61,152 bases of DNA from Vicinamibacteria bacterium (GCA_035570235.1 DATMML010000111.1:1-61152), one strand, 5' to 3'. Positions 11,919 through 20,181 are shown, counted from the first letter of the stretch. The notes: generated from the sequence alone by a model not told the origin. Numbers and translations are program-made.

Positions 11919-12749
11919 ATGCTCCCCGAGCGCCTGGCCGCCTTCTTCTCCGCCTCGGAGTTCACCTGGCTGGACGCGCTCGACATCCTGATCGTGGCCT
12001 TCATCGTCTACCAGCTCCTCCAGTTCATCCGGGGCACCCACGCCGTGCAAATGGCGATCGGAGGGCTGGTCCTGGTCATCCTGTATTGGGCCTCCCTCCT
12101 CTTAAACCTCGAGACCGTCAACTGGCTCCTCCGCACCTTTCTTCCCTTCGTGGTCTTCGGCATCATCGTGGTCTTCCAGTCCGAGATCCGAAAGGTACTC
12201 GCCCATCTCGGCAAGACCCCTTTCTTCGGGGCCTTCAGCGGCCGGCGCAAGGAGGAGGTGATCGACGAGGTGGTACTGGCCACCACCACCCTGGCCTCCT
12301 CGCGCACGGGGGCCATTCTGGTCGTGGAGCGGGAAATGGGCCTGCGCAGCTATATCGAGACCGGCATCGCGCTCGACGCCTTTGTCACCTACGACCTTCT
12401 CATCAGCATCTTCAACCCGCGCACGCCGCTCCATGACGGGGCGGTGGTCATCCAAGCGAGCCGGGTGGCGGCCGCCGCCTGCTTCCTCCCCTTGACCGTC
12501 AACCCCGAGCTGTCGCGCACGCTGGGCAGCCGCCACCGCGCTGCCATCGGCGTGACCGAGGACACGGACGCGGTGGCGGTTGTGGTGTCCGAGGAGACGG
12601 GGATCATCTCCCTCGTAACCGAGGGCCGGATCCGTCGGGAGCTTGACGGTCGCTCCCTCAAACAGGCCCTCCTCGAGGCGCTCGAGGTGTCGGCTCTCCC
12701 CGCCGAGAACAACGCCCTGGGGGAGACCGTCACCGTGCGGGACAAATAG
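11919..12749 (+). CDS. cdaA: CdaA, membrane diadenylate cyclase (DisA_N domain)
   Basis: Makes the second messenger c-di-AMP from two ATP. Three N-terminal hydrophobic spans (within residues 10-85) anchor it in the inner membrane. The cytoplasmic DAC domain has the catalytic LHDGAVV (about 170-176) and SRHRAAIG (about 203-210) motifs, and family-typical DAFVTYDLLISIFNP and FLPLTVNPELSRTLGSRHR surroundings. At 276 aa it is normal. It starts at the base after the folP stop and is followed 4 bp later by a YbbR protein and then glmM, the cdaA-cdaR-glmM order known from Firmicutes. c-di-AMP there controls potassium and osmotic balance and GlmM activity. Confidence 0.95.
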   Translation: MLPERLAAFFSASEFTWLDALDILIVAFIVYQLLQFIRGTHAVQMAIGGLVLVILYWASLLLNLETVNWLLRTFLPFVVFGIIVVFQSEIRKVLAHLGKTPFFGAFSGRRKEEVIDEVVLATTTLASSRTGAILVVEREMGLRSYIETGIALDAFVTYDLLISIFNPRTPLHDGAVVIQASRVAAAACFLPLTVNPELSRTLGSRHRAAIGVTEDTDAVAVVVSEETGIISLVTEGRIRRELDGRSLKQALLEALEVSALPAENNALGETVTVRDK

Positions 12750-12753
12750 GTCA

Positions 12754-13668
12754 ATGGGCTTCCTCCTCGAAAACCTGCCCTTGAAAGCGGCCAGCCTGGC
12801 CCTAGCCGTGCTCCTCTGGTTCGTCATCGCGGGCGAGAAGACGTCCGAACGGGGGATCTCAGTCCCCCTCGAGCTCCAGAACTTCCCCAAGGACCTGGAA
12901 CTGACCGGCGACCCCGTCAACAGCGTCGAGGTGCGCCTGCGCGCCTCGCCCGGCATCATCCACGCCCTCCGCCTGGGGGAGATATCCGCCCAGATCAACC
13001 TCGCGGGGGCGGTGGAGGGCGAGCGCATCATCCCCCTCACCCCGGAGGCGATCCGCCTCCCCTTCGGGGTCAGGGTGGTGAAGATCACTCCCGCCAGCAT
13101 CACCTTGAACCTCGAGCGGACCATCGACAAGGCCGTGCCCATCCGGCCCCGGCTCCTGGGGCGTCCCGCCCCCGGTTACGAGGTGGGGGAGGTCAGCAGC
13201 GAGCCCCCCGAGATCCACATTGCCGGGCCCAAGAGCCGGGTCCAGGAGGTGGAGAGCGCGTTCACGGAGCCCGTCTCCGTGGAGGGGGCGCAGGCTCCGG
13301 TGACGGAAGCGGTCAACATCGGCCTGGAGGACCCCCTCCTGCGCGTGCAAGGCGCCTCCCGGGTACGGGTGACCGCCCGCGTGGAGGAGGTCCGCGAGAA
13401 CCGCACCTTCGAGGGGCTGGCGGTGGCCACGCGGGGGGGGCCGGGCCAGGTCCGGCCATCGGTGGTGCGGGTCGTGGTCACGGGGCGGGCGGCCGACCTG
13501 CGGGAGCTCGGCGCGAGCGACATCCGCCCTTACGTGGACCTGGGGGCAGGAGAGGGCCCCCAGCGTCTCCCGGTGACGGTGGAGCTAGGCTCCGGGCACC
13601 CGGGGGTGACGGTGCTGAAAACGGAGCCCCCCCAGGTCACCGTTCGTGCCCTCGGGAAGAAGGGCTGA
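12754..13668 (+). CDS. CdaR-like YbbR-domain protein
   Basis: A putative regulator of CdaA. From the ATG at 12754 (304 aa) it has one N-terminal transmembrane segment (about residues 10-28), then an extracytoplasmic chain of about three to four YbbR repeats, recognisable from repeated strands such as VEVRLRASPGIIHALRLGEISAQINLAGAVEG... and PGYEVGEVSSEPPEIHIAGP. In Firmicutes this protein binds CdaA in the membrane and tunes c-di-AMP output. The gene is tightly packed between cdaA and glmM (1-bp gap to glmM), which supports the same partnership; its effect on CdaA here is inference. Confidence 0.88.
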   Translation: MGFLLENLPLKAASLALAVLLWFVIAGEKTSERGISVPLELQNFPKDLELTGDPVNSVEVRLRASPGIIHALRLGEISAQINLAGAVEGERIIPLTPEAIRLPFGVRVVKITPASITLNLERTIDKAVPIRPRLLGRPAPGYEVGEVSSEPPEIHIAGPKSRVQEVESAFTEPVSVEGAQAPVTEAVNIGLEDPLLRVQGASRVRVTARVEEVRENRTFEGLAVATRGGPGQVRPSVVRVVVTGRAADLRELGASDIRPYVDLGAGEGPQRLPVTVELGSGHPGVTVLKTEPPQVTVRALGKKG

Positions 13669-13669
13669 G

Positions 13670-15043
13670 ATGGCGGCTCGATCTCCTTCCCGCCATCTCT
13701 TTGGCACCGACGGCATCCGGGGCGTAGCCAACGAGCACCCTATGACCCCGGAGCTGGCGCTCGCCCTGGGGCGGGCCGTGACCCACGTGGCCGGCCGGGG
13801 CAAGCGGCACGCGCCCCGGGTCATCATCGGCAAGGACACTCGCCTCTCCGGGTACATGATCGAGACCGCGATTGCTTCGGGCATCTGCTCCATGGGAGGC
13901 CGGGTCCTGCTCTGCGGGCCCATCCCCACTCCCGCCGTGGCTCACCTCACGGTCAGCATGCGGGCCGACGCGGGCATCGTGATCAGCGCCAGCCACAACC
14001 CATACCCCGACAACGGCATCAAGATCTTCGGGGGCGACGGATTCAAGTTGCCCGACGAGACGGAAGCGGAGATCGAGGCCCTCATGTCCGACGGGGCCGC
14101 CCTGGGAGCCCGCAAGATCGGGCCCGGGATCGGCCGCGCCGAGAAGCTGGAGGACGCGCGGGGTCGCTACGTGGCTTTCACCAAGGCCACCTTTCCCCGC
14201 GATCTCTCCCTGGATGGGGTTCGGGTGGTGATCGACGCCGCCCACGGTGCGGCCTACCGCGTGGCCCCCCTGGTGTTCACGGAACTTGGGGCCAAGGTGG
14301 CCGCCCTGGGGGTGAAGCCGAACGGGGTCAACATCAATCGGGAATCGGGGGCCCTCCATCCCGCCAACGCCTGCGCAGAGGTGGTCAAAAGGGGCGCCCA
14401 TATCGGGGTGGCCCTCGACGGGGACGCCGACCGGGTGATCGTGATCGACGAGAAGGGCAAGGTCGTGGACGGAGATGCGGTCATGGCCATGTGCGCCATG
14501 CGCATGATGCGCGAGGGAGAGCTAAAGAAGCAGACGGTGGTGGCCACGGTGATGAGCAACCTGGGCCTGGAGCGCGCGCTGCGCGCGAGCGGCCTGCGCC
14601 TCCTGCGCACCCCCGTCGGAGACCGTTACGTCGTGGAGGCCATGCGGGAGGGGGGCTACAACCTGGGGGGCGAACAGTCCGGCCACTTGGTCTTCCTGGA
14701 CCACGCCTCCACCGGGGACGGGATCATCGGCGCCCTGCAGGTCCTGTCCCTGATGATGCGCACGGGCCAGCCCCTCTCGGAGCTCGCGGGGACGTCGATG
14801 GAGCGCGTGCCCCAAGTGCTTGAGAACGTGAGCCTTCCCGCGCGGCGGCCCCTGGAAGAGATGGCGCAGCTCGCGCGGGCCGCGGAGGGGGTGAGGGCGT
14901 CCTTGGGAGAGGAGGGCCGGGTGCTGGTGCGCTGGAGCGGGACGGAGCCCAAACTCCGGATCATGCTCGAGGGGCCGGATGAGGACCGGATCCGGGCCTG
15001 GGCCAAGGACCTGGCGGAGGCAGCGCGGCGGGATCTGACGTGA
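13670..15043 (+). CDS. glmM: GlmM, phosphoglucosamine mutase
   Basis: Interconverts glucosamine-6-phosphate and glucosamine-1-phosphate on the path to UDP-GlcNAc, peptidoglycan and LPS. The phosphohexomutase parts are all visible: [13 protein letters not shown] at the N-terminus, the phosphoserine loop [13 protein letters not shown] (Ser at about 107), the metal loop DGDADR (about 250), the sugar loop GGEQSGH (about 336) and the phosphate loop [12 protein letters not shown] (about 421). ATG 13670 (457 aa) was chosen because it follows the cdaR stop by one base. In other bacteria GlmM binds CdaA and inhibits it, so its position here is functionally meaningful. Confidence 0.97.
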   Translation: MAARSPSRHLFGTDGIRGVANEHPMTPELALALGRAVTHVAGRGKRHAPRVIIGKDTRLSGYMIETAIASGICSMGGRVLLCGPIPTPAVAHLTVSMRADAGIVISASHNPYPDNGIKIFGGDGFKLPDETEAEIEALMSDGAALGARKIGPGIGRAEKLEDARGRYVAFTKATFPRDLSLDGVRVVIDAAHGAAYRVAPLVFTELGAKVAALGVKPNGVNINRESGALHPANACAEVVKRGAHIGVALDGDADRVIVIDEKGKVVDGDAVMAMCAMRMMREGELKKQTVVATVMSNLGLERALRASGLRLLRTPVGDRYVVEAMREGGYNLGGEQSGHLVFLDHASTGDGIIGALQVLSLMMRTGQPLSELAGTSMERVPQVLENVSLPARRPLEEMAQLARAAEGVRASLGEEGRVLVRWSGTEPKLRIMLEGPDEDRIRAWAKDLAEAARRDLT

Positions 15044-15789
15044 GCGCGGACTTAGGGACGCGCGCGGGTGCGCCTCGCCTGGGCGTGAACATCGACCACG
15101 TGGCCACCGTTCGCCAGGCCCGGCGGGTGGCGGAGCCGGACCCGGTTCAGGCCGCCGTGCTGGCCGAGCTGGGGGGGGCGGACGGCATCACCGTCCATCT
15201 GCGTGCGGACCGCCGTCACATTCAGGACCGCGACGTGGAGATCCTCCGCCAGGTGGTGAGGACCCGGCTGAACGTGGAGCTGGCCGCCTCCCAGGAGATG
15301 GTGAGGCTCGCCCTCACCGTGAAGCCGGACCAGGTGACCCTGGTCCCCGAGCGCCGCGAGGAGATAAGCACCGAGGGGGGGTTGGACGTGGTCTTGAACA
15401 GCGTCCAGCTCAAACCGGTGGTGAAGATGCTCCGGGAGGGGGGTGTCGCGGTCAGCCTCTTCGTGGACCCCGACCTCGAGCAGGTCAAGGAGGCTCACAA
15501 ACTGGACGCCCACGCGACCGAGATCAACACCGCCGCCTACGCGGAGGCCCGCGACGACCGCTCTCGCGCCGCCATCCTGCGCCGGGTCGCGGACGCCGCG
15601 CGCCTAGGCCGAAAGCTGGGCCTGGCCGTGCATGCCGGGCACGGCCTCACCTACCAGAACGTGGGCGCCCTCGCCTCCCTCTCCGAGATAACGGAGCTGA
15701 ATATCGGCCACAGCATCGTGGCCCGGGCCGTGCTCGTAGGGATGGAGCGCGCGGTGCGGGAGATGGTGGAGGCGATCCGGAGACGGTGA
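15040..15789 (+). CDS. pdxJ: PdxJ, pyridoxine 5'-phosphate synthase
   Basis: Last step of the DXP-dependent vitamin B6 route: condenses 1-deoxyxylulose 5-phosphate with 3-amino-2-oxopropyl phosphate. A 249-aa TIM barrel with [14 protein letters not shown] at the N-terminus, [21 protein letters not shown], the [19 protein letters not shown] loop, and [11 protein letters not shown] with [12 protein letters not shown] near the end. Start is GTG, overlapping the glmM stop (GTGA), so it is translationally coupled. The DXP substrate also feeds dxr, encoded later in this window. Confidence 0.97.
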   Translation: MSADLGTRAGAPRLGVNIDHVATVRQARRVAEPDPVQAAVLAELGGADGITVHLRADRRHIQDRDVEILRQVVRTRLNVELAASQEMVRLALTVKPDQVTLVPERREEISTEGGLDVVLNSVQLKPVVKMLREGGVAVSLFVDPDLEQVKEAHKLDAHATEINTAAYAEARDDRSRAAILRRVADAARLGRKLGLAVHAGHGLTYQNVGALASLSEITELNIGHSIVARAVLVGMERAVREMVEAIRRR

Positions 15790-15847
15790 GCGGTGTCGGG
15801 GGGAGCGCCGCCGCCGGCGGCGGCCCCCGACACGGCCGCGGCCCCGA

Positions 15848-15876
15848 TTGACGGTCGGATACAAAGCCCTTATCCT
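15848..15876 (+). promoter_or_regulatory. Sigma-70-type promoter for the PP2C gene
   Basis: TTGACG (15848-15853), a 17-bp spacer and TATCCT (15871-15876) form one of the best -35/-10 pairs in the window. Predicted start near 15883 leaves a leader of about 70 nt with GAAGAGAGG before the ATG at 15955. It separates the signalling genes from the pdxJ operon. Confidence 0.6.
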
Positions 15877-15954
15877 AAGTTTCCGGAGAGGTACCCCAAA
15901 GCCCAGACGGTTCCGCCGCCAGGAGCGTCGCCTGGCTCGCGAAGAGAGGCGTTG

Positions 15955-16716
15955 ATGCTGGAGGCGTACGGCCAGACCGATGTCGGACGTCGCCGGAAGC
16001 TGAACGAGGACAACTTCCTCGTGGATCCGGAGCCCAATCTCTACGCGGTATGCGACGGCATGGGTGGCCACAACGCCGGGGAGGTGGCCTCCAAGATGGC
16101 CATCGAGACCCTGGCCGCCTTCATCGAGAAGAGCCACAAGGAGAAGGAGATCACCTGGCCCTATGGGCTGGACGTGAATCTCTCCTACGACGGGAATCGC
16201 CTCAAGACGGCGATCAAGCTCGCTAACAAGAAGGTCTTTCGGGCCGCCGACAACCGGGAGGACTACACCGGGATGGGCACCACCGCGGTGGCCGTCCTCG
16301 TCTCCGGCAACGTCATGACCATCGGCTCCGCCGGGGACAGCCGCTGCTATCTCCTCAGGATCGGCAAGCTGACCCAACTCACTCGCGACGATTCCTGGGT
16401 CTCGGCCGCCCTGGGCGAGGGGATCCTCAACACCGACGAGGTCGAGCGCCACCCCCTGCGCAACGTCATCACCAAGGCAGTGGGAGCCAAGGACTCGATC
16501 GAGCTCGAGGTAGTGGAGCACAAGCTCCTGAACGGGGACGTGGCCCTGCTTTGCTCCGACGGCCTTCACGCCATGATCAGCGACGAGCAGATCCACCAGG
16601 CCCTCACCCCCTTCCCCCCCACCCTGCAGGACGCCGCGCGCAAGCTCATCGACGCCGCCAACGAGGCGGGCGGAAAGGACAACGTCACCGTCGTCCTCTT
16701 GCGCTTCACCGAGTGA
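15955..16716 (+). CDS. PP2C-type Ser/Thr protein phosphatase
   Basis: A metal-dependent phosphatase, usual partner of Hanks-type kinases; cytoplasmic, 253 aa. Motifs in order: QTDVGRRRKLNEDN, the metal-binding VCDGMGGHNAGEVAS, GMGTTAVAVLV, IGSAGDSRCYLL, LCSDGL and GGKDNVTVVLL. ATG 15955 was chosen because it follows GAAGAGAGG and begins just before the conserved GQTDVG; an open frame upstream looks unstructured and contains the promoter. The kinase gene begins 42 bp downstream, so the pair probably sets one phosphorylation balance. Confidence 0.93.
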   Translation: MLEAYGQTDVGRRRKLNEDNFLVDPEPNLYAVCDGMGGHNAGEVASKMAIETLAAFIEKSHKEKEITWPYGLDVNLSYDGNRLKTAIKLANKKVFRAADNREDYTGMGTTAVAVLVSGNVMTIGSAGDSRCYLLRIGKLTQLTRDDSWVSAALGEGILNTDEVERHPLRNVITKAVGAKDSIELEVVEHKLLNGDVALLCSDGLHAMISDEQIHQALTPFPPTLQDAARKLIDAANEAGGKDNVTVVLLRFTE

Positions 16717-16758
16717 TGGCCGGGGCGACCCCGGTCTGACCGGGCGGGGAGGGGAGGA

Positions 16759-17979
16759 ATGCCCAGCCTAGGCCGCTACGAAGTACTCGGCAAGCTGGGG
16801 GAAGGGGCTATGGGGGTCGTCTACCGGGCCAGGGACAAATCCCTGGGCCGGGTAGTGGCCCTCAAGATGCTCTCCGCCGATCTCGGCGCCGACGACGAAC
16901 TCCACCAGCGTTTTGAGCGGGAGGCGGTGGCCATCGGCCGCCTCAACCATCCCAACATCGTGACCGTGTACGACCTCGGGGAGTCCGAGGGTCACCTCTT
17001 CATGGCCATGGAGCTCCTGGAAGGAGATGACCTCCGGGCCCTGATCGAGCGCCAGGTGGACATCCCCCTCGCGGACCGGGTGCGCGTGATGGGCCAGATC
17101 TGCGAGGGGCTCGGCTACGCCCACGGCAAGGGCGTCGTGCACCGCGACGTGAAGCCGGCAAACATCTTCGTCACCTCGGGGGGACAGGTCAAGATCCTCG
17201 ACTTCGGCTTGGCCCGGGTGGCCACGACCGACACCATCACCCGGGCGGGCGTCATCATGGGCACCCCGGACTACATGTCCCCCGAGCAGGCCACGGGTCG
17301 GCCCCTCGATCAGCGCACCGACATCTTCTCGGCGGGCGCCGTCTTCTACGAGTTTCTGACCCTCCAGAAGCCGTTCAAGGGGAAGACCCTCCACAGCGTC
17401 CTCTACCAGATCCTCTCCGAGGAGCCGGAAGCGGTCCTGACCCTGAATCCCGAGCTTCCCGCGCGCGTGGCCCTCCTTGTCCACCGCATGCTCCGCAAGG
17501 ACCCCGACCGCCGGTACCCGAGCATGGAAGACGCGGGCCGGGAGGTACAACGGATCCACGCCGCCCTCCGGCGCTCCGGATCCCGGTCCGCCCTGCCCGT
17601 GGCCGCACCTCCCCTGAGCGAGGAGAGGCGTGGCAGGGTACGGGACCACCTCACCCGCGGGCGGGGACATTTCGAGGCCGGCCACTGGAAGCAGGCGGCG
17701 GCGGAGATGAGCGAGGCCCTGGCTGTCGATCCTGACTGCGGGGAGGCGGCGGAGTTGCTGTGGGGTGCGGGCCGGAGGCTGGTGGGGGGGGGCCGGCCGG
17801 AGCCGCCCCCCGACCCCGAAGCGGAGGCGCGGATCGTAGCCCTCCTCGCCCGCGCTGCTCCCGGCCGCCCCCCGGACGAGGCCCGCCGCGCCCTGGCCGA
17901 GCTGGCCCTGGTGGCCCCCGACGACGTTCGTCTGGCTGACCTCGTCCGCGAGAGGTCGGGCCGTGACCGCGACCATTGA
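16759..17979 (+). CDS. Hanks-type Ser/Thr protein kinase, soluble, with TPR-like C-terminus
   Basis: The kinase domain fills residues 1-270: glycine loop KLGEGAMGVVYRARD, VAL-K-ML lysine, HRDVKPANI catalytic loop, DFGLARV metal loop, GTPDYMSPEQ activation segment and RTDIFSAGAVFYEFL helix. The C-terminal 120 residues are cytoplasmic, with a helix pair resembling one TPR (GRGHFEAGHWKQAAAEMSEALAVDP). No transmembrane segment or PASTA domain follows, so unlike PknB it does not sense muropeptides directly. The start ATG follows GGGGAGGGG. It overlaps the PilZ gene by 17 bp. Confidence 0.93.
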   Translation: MPSLGRYEVLGKLGEGAMGVVYRARDKSLGRVVALKMLSADLGADDELHQRFEREAVAIGRLNHPNIVTVYDLGESEGHLFMAMELLEGDDLRALIERQVDIPLADRVRVMGQICEGLGYAHGKGVVHRDVKPANIFVTSGGQVKILDFGLARVATTDTITRAGVIMGTPDYMSPEQATGRPLDQRTDIFSAGAVFYEFLTLQKPFKGKTLHSVLYQILSEEPEAVLTLNPELPARVALLVHRMLRKDPDRRYPSMEDAGREVQRIHAALRRSGSRSALPVAAPPLSEERRGRVRDHLTRGRGHFEAGHWKQAAAEMSEALAVDPDCGEAAELLWGAGRRLVGGGRPEPPPDPEAEARIVALLARAAPGRPPDEARRALAELALVAPDDVRLADLVRERSGRDRDH

Positions 17980-18358
17980 CACCCCCGGCTTCGAGCCCTA
18001 CGATCCCGGGGGGTCCTTGGAAGAGGCCCAGCCAATGAGCGCTCTGCAGGACCGAGAGAAACGGGTCGCCCTGAACCTGCAGGTGGAGGTGAAGGGGGAG
18101 GACACGGGCGGGCTCACCTTCGAAGAGGCCACCCGGAGCCTCAACATCAGCGGAGGCGGCATCTGCTTCGAGAGCGGGCAGAAACTGGTGGTGGGATCGC
18201 GCCTCCTGCTGCTGATCGAGCTCCCCCCTCCCCTGCGCAAGCACTTCGGTAACCGTCCCCTTTATCGCGCCCGGGCGGTGGTGTGCCGGGTCGAGCACTT
18301 CGAGGGGCAGGCCGTCTCCCGCATCGGGGCCCGCTTTCTTGGCGAGGTGGAGGCCTAG
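17963..18358 (+). CDS. PilZ-domain protein, likely c-di-GMP effector
   Basis: A 131-aa soluble protein. After about 28 residues of flexible N-terminus come the basic EKRVALNLQVEV strand, the NISGGGICFES turn (PilZ N-x-S-x-x-G type), strands rich in Leu/Val and RIGARFLGEVEA at the end. The N-terminal arginine motif is weaker than the RxxxR consensus, so nucleotide binding needs testing. GTG 17963 has GAGAGG 7 bp upstream and overlaps the kinase gene; ATG 18035 with GGAAGAGG is an alternative and would remove the tail. Its coupling to the kinase gene suggests a shared signalling task. Confidence 0.8.
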   Translation: MTATIDTPGFEPYDPGGSLEEAQPMSALQDREKRVALNLQVEVKGEDTGGLTFEEATRSLNISGGGICFESGQKLVVGSRLLLLIELPPPLRKHFGNRPLYRARAVVCRVEHFEGQAVSRIGARFLGEVEA

Positions 18359-18387
18359 GTCAGGGGGCACAGGCGCGCCAACGGTGC

Positions 18388-18393
18388 TATAAT
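18388..18393 (+). promoter_or_regulatory. Consensus -10 box TATAAT downstream of the PilZ gene
   Basis: A perfect TATAAT in a GC-rich stretch 29 bp after the PilZ stop; the -35 is weak. A start site near 18400 would give a transcript of about 90 nt ending at the T-tailed hairpin 18452-18490. Confidence 0.45.
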
Positions 18394-18399
18394 CCGCGG

Positions 18400-18490
18400 G
18401 CTTTGGAGGTTGCCGTTGCCTCCCGCGAGTGAGCCTCCCCGGGGAAGGTTGCGCCCTAGCCGGCGCGGATAGCGCCGGGCGGCGGTTTTT
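18400..18490 (+). ncRNA. Candidate small RNA or attenuated leader, about 90 nt
   Basis: No gene is convincing in the 357 bp between the PilZ stop and the GAF gene. The segment starts 7 bp after a TATAAT box, can form a GGAGG/CCTCC hairpin near its 5' end and finishes at a GC-rich stem-loop with five T residues. No match to SRP RNA, 6S, tmRNA, RNase P or a known riboswitch was recognised by eye. It could be a free small RNA, or an attenuator controlling the GAF/aldolase genes. Confidence 0.28.
18452..18490 (+). terminator. Rho-independent terminator-like hairpin
   Basis: CCGGCGC (18460-18466), loop GGATA, GCGCCGG (18472-18478), extended by CGCC/GGCG (18452-18455 with 18481-18484) and followed by TTTTT at 18486-18490. 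It may end the kinase-PilZ transcript or the small RNA starting near 18400. Confidence 0.5.
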
Positions 18491-18715
18491 GGGGCACGGG
18501 CGGGAGGCGGCCGGCGTGGCCTTCGACCTAAGGGCGACCCGGTCAGGGACACGCGGGGTACCGGCCCCCACGGGATCGGGTCAAATGCCGTGTCCCCTGG
18601 ACCCGCCCGGGGGGGAGGCGGTTCTCATCCGGGCGTGGAGCGGGCCACGCGAGCGGCTGGACGGCGAGAGGGCTCGGTCTGACTCGGGCCGTCGCGAGGA
18701 AGGAGATAATCCGAG

Positions 18716-19237
18716 GTGAACATGACGTCGACGCGTGAGGAAGAGAAGCCGTGGAAGACCGACCTGGCCCGCAGATCCGCCCTCCGGCGCGAGCAGGTGC
18801 TCCGTGAGGTCGAGGAGGCGGTCCGGAAGGCCTCCTCCTTCGAGGACGGGCTGCGCCAGGCGGTGGAGATCATGAAGAGGCGGTTCGCGCGCTACTCCGC
18901 GATCACGGCCTACGTGGCCGACGGCGAGGATCTTGCCGTGCATACGTCTCTCGAGCGTCCGCAGGGGCCGGAGCGGGTCTGGTCGGGGGGCGGGCCCCTG
19001 GCAGAGGCCGCCCAAGGCCAAGCACCCACGGTGGTCGCGGACCTGAGCGCGGTCCCGGGCTGGGCGAGCGTGGGACTGGCCACGGGCAGCGCCATGGTGG
19101 CGCCGGTCCGGACCGAAGCCGGGCTCTGGGCCATCCTCGAGATCTGGAGCGACTTCCGGGACGCCTTCACCGTCCACGACGTGAAGCTCATGAGCCGGGT
19201 GGCGGTCGCGCTCGCCAAGAAGACCCCGGCCGCCTGA
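18716..19237 (+). CDS. GAF-domain protein
   Basis: A 173-aa soluble protein that is essentially one GAF domain. After a charged 25-residue start comes the helix VRKASSFEDGLRQAVEIM, then strands AITAYVADGEDLAVHTSLE, PTVVADLSAVPG, MVAPVRTEAGLWAILEIWSD and the closing helix FTVHDVKLMSRVAVALAKK. The order suits free-methionine-sulfoxide-reductase-like or phytochrome-like GAFs, but the catalytic Cys set of fRMsr is absent, so ligand sensing is more likely than catalysis. GTG 18716 is preceded by GAAGGAG at 10-bp spacing. The aldolase gene follows after 2 bp. Confidence 0.8.
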   Translation: MNMTSTREEEKPWKTDLARRSALRREQVLREVEEAVRKASSFEDGLRQAVEIMKRRFARYSAITAYVADGEDLAVHTSLERPQGPERVWSGGGPLAEAAQGQAPTVVADLSAVPGWASVGLATGSAMVAPVRTEAGLWAILEIWSDFRDAFTVHDVKLMSRVAVALAKKTPAA

Positions 19238-19239
19238 GC

Positions 19240-20166
19240 GTGCCCGCCCCCGCGGCCCCCGGTCCCTCCGCGGAACCTCGCCTGCGGGGCATCGTCCCTC
19301 CCCTGGTCACCCCCTTCCTTGCCAACGGCGACCTCGACCTCGCGTCTTTCGAGGCCAACCTGGAGTCCTACGCGCGCGAGGACCTTGGGGGTTACGTGGT
19401 CCTGGGCTCGAACGGCGAGGCGACCTTCTTGGAGGAGGACGAGAAGCTGGCCCTCATCCGCGCCGCACGCCGGCGGGCCGGAACCCGGCTCCTCCTGGTG
19501 GGGACGGGCCTGGAGAGCACGCGCGCCACCATCGCGTTCACGCGCAAGGCCGCGGACGCGGGAGCCGACGCCGCCCTCGTGGTCACCCCCCATTACTACA
19601 AGTCGAGGATGACGGCGGAGGCTCTGCAGCGGCACTTCGAGGCGGTGGCGGATGCATCGCCCGTTCCCATCTACCTCTACTCCATCCCATCCTTCACCGG
19701 TCTCGCTTGGCCCCCCGGCCTGGCGGGGGCCCTCGCGGCCCATCCCCGCATCGTGGGGATGAAGGAGTCCGCGGGAGACCTGGGCCTCCTTGGCAAGATC
19801 ATTGCCTCCGTGCCGCCGTCGTTCGCAGTTGTCTGCGGCTCCGCGCCGGTCATGTATCCCGCTCTCTGCGTGGGCGCGGCGGCGGGGATCTTGGCCGTGG
19901 CCAACTGTGCTCCCGGTCCCGCGGCCGCCCTCTACGCCGCCTTCCGAGCGGGCGACCACGCGGAAGCGCGCCGCATACAGGAAGAGCTCACGCCGCTGAG
20001 TGTGGCCGTCACCAGCACCCACGGCATCGCGGGCTTGAAGCTGGCCTTAGATCTCGCGGGCCGACGGGGAGGCGCGGTGCGCGCTCCCTTGTTGCCCCTC
20101 CCCCCCCCTGCCCGCGAAGAGCTAAAAGGTCTTTTGGCGCGGGCGGAAGCGGCGTGCCCGCGCTGA
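19240..20166 (+). CDS. DHDPS/NAL-family aldolase, closest to 4-hydroxy-2-oxoglutarate aldolase (HOGA)
   Basis: A class I Schiff-base lyase of 308 aa. The phosphate-like loop GSNGEATFL, catalytic Tyr in PIYLYSIPSFTGL and Schiff-base Lys in RIVGMKESAGD are present. The GTGLESTRATIAFTRKAADAGADAALVVTPHYY run and the late HGIAGLK segment resemble eukaryotic HOGA1 more than lysine-pathway DapA; this judgement is from remembered family features, not a search. HOGA cleaves 4-hydroxy-2-oxoglutarate to pyruvate and glyoxylate. Start GTG lies 2 bp after the GAF stop, so the two are co-translated. No lysine or proline catabolic genes are nearby. Confidence 0.82.
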   Translation: MPAPAAPGPSAEPRLRGIVPPLVTPFLANGDLDLASFEANLESYAREDLGGYVVLGSNGEATFLEEDEKLALIRAARRRAGTRLLLVGTGLESTRATIAFTRKAADAGADAALVVTPHYYKSRMTAEALQRHFEAVADASPVPIYLYSIPSFTGLAWPPGLAGALAAHPRIVGMKESAGDLGLLGKIIASVPPSFAVVCGSAPVMYPALCVGAAAGILAVANCAPGPAAALYAAFRAGDHAEARRIQEELTPLSVAVTSTHGIAGLKLALDLAGRRGGAVRAPLLPLPPPAREELKGLLARAEAACPR

Positions 20167-20181
20167 GGTGACGGGCCGGGG

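Noticed and set aside
18400-18620. Assignment of the PilZ-GAF gap to 6S RNA or SRP RNA
   Set aside because: The SRP core GGAAGGAAGCAGC-type motif is absent, and the terminal stem and central bubble of 6S could not be drawn convincingly.
18429-18719. 96-codon open frame upstream of the GAF gene
   Set aside because: Low-complexity Gly/Arg/Pro composition, no ribosome site, and it crosses the T-tailed hairpin; treated as non-coding leader.
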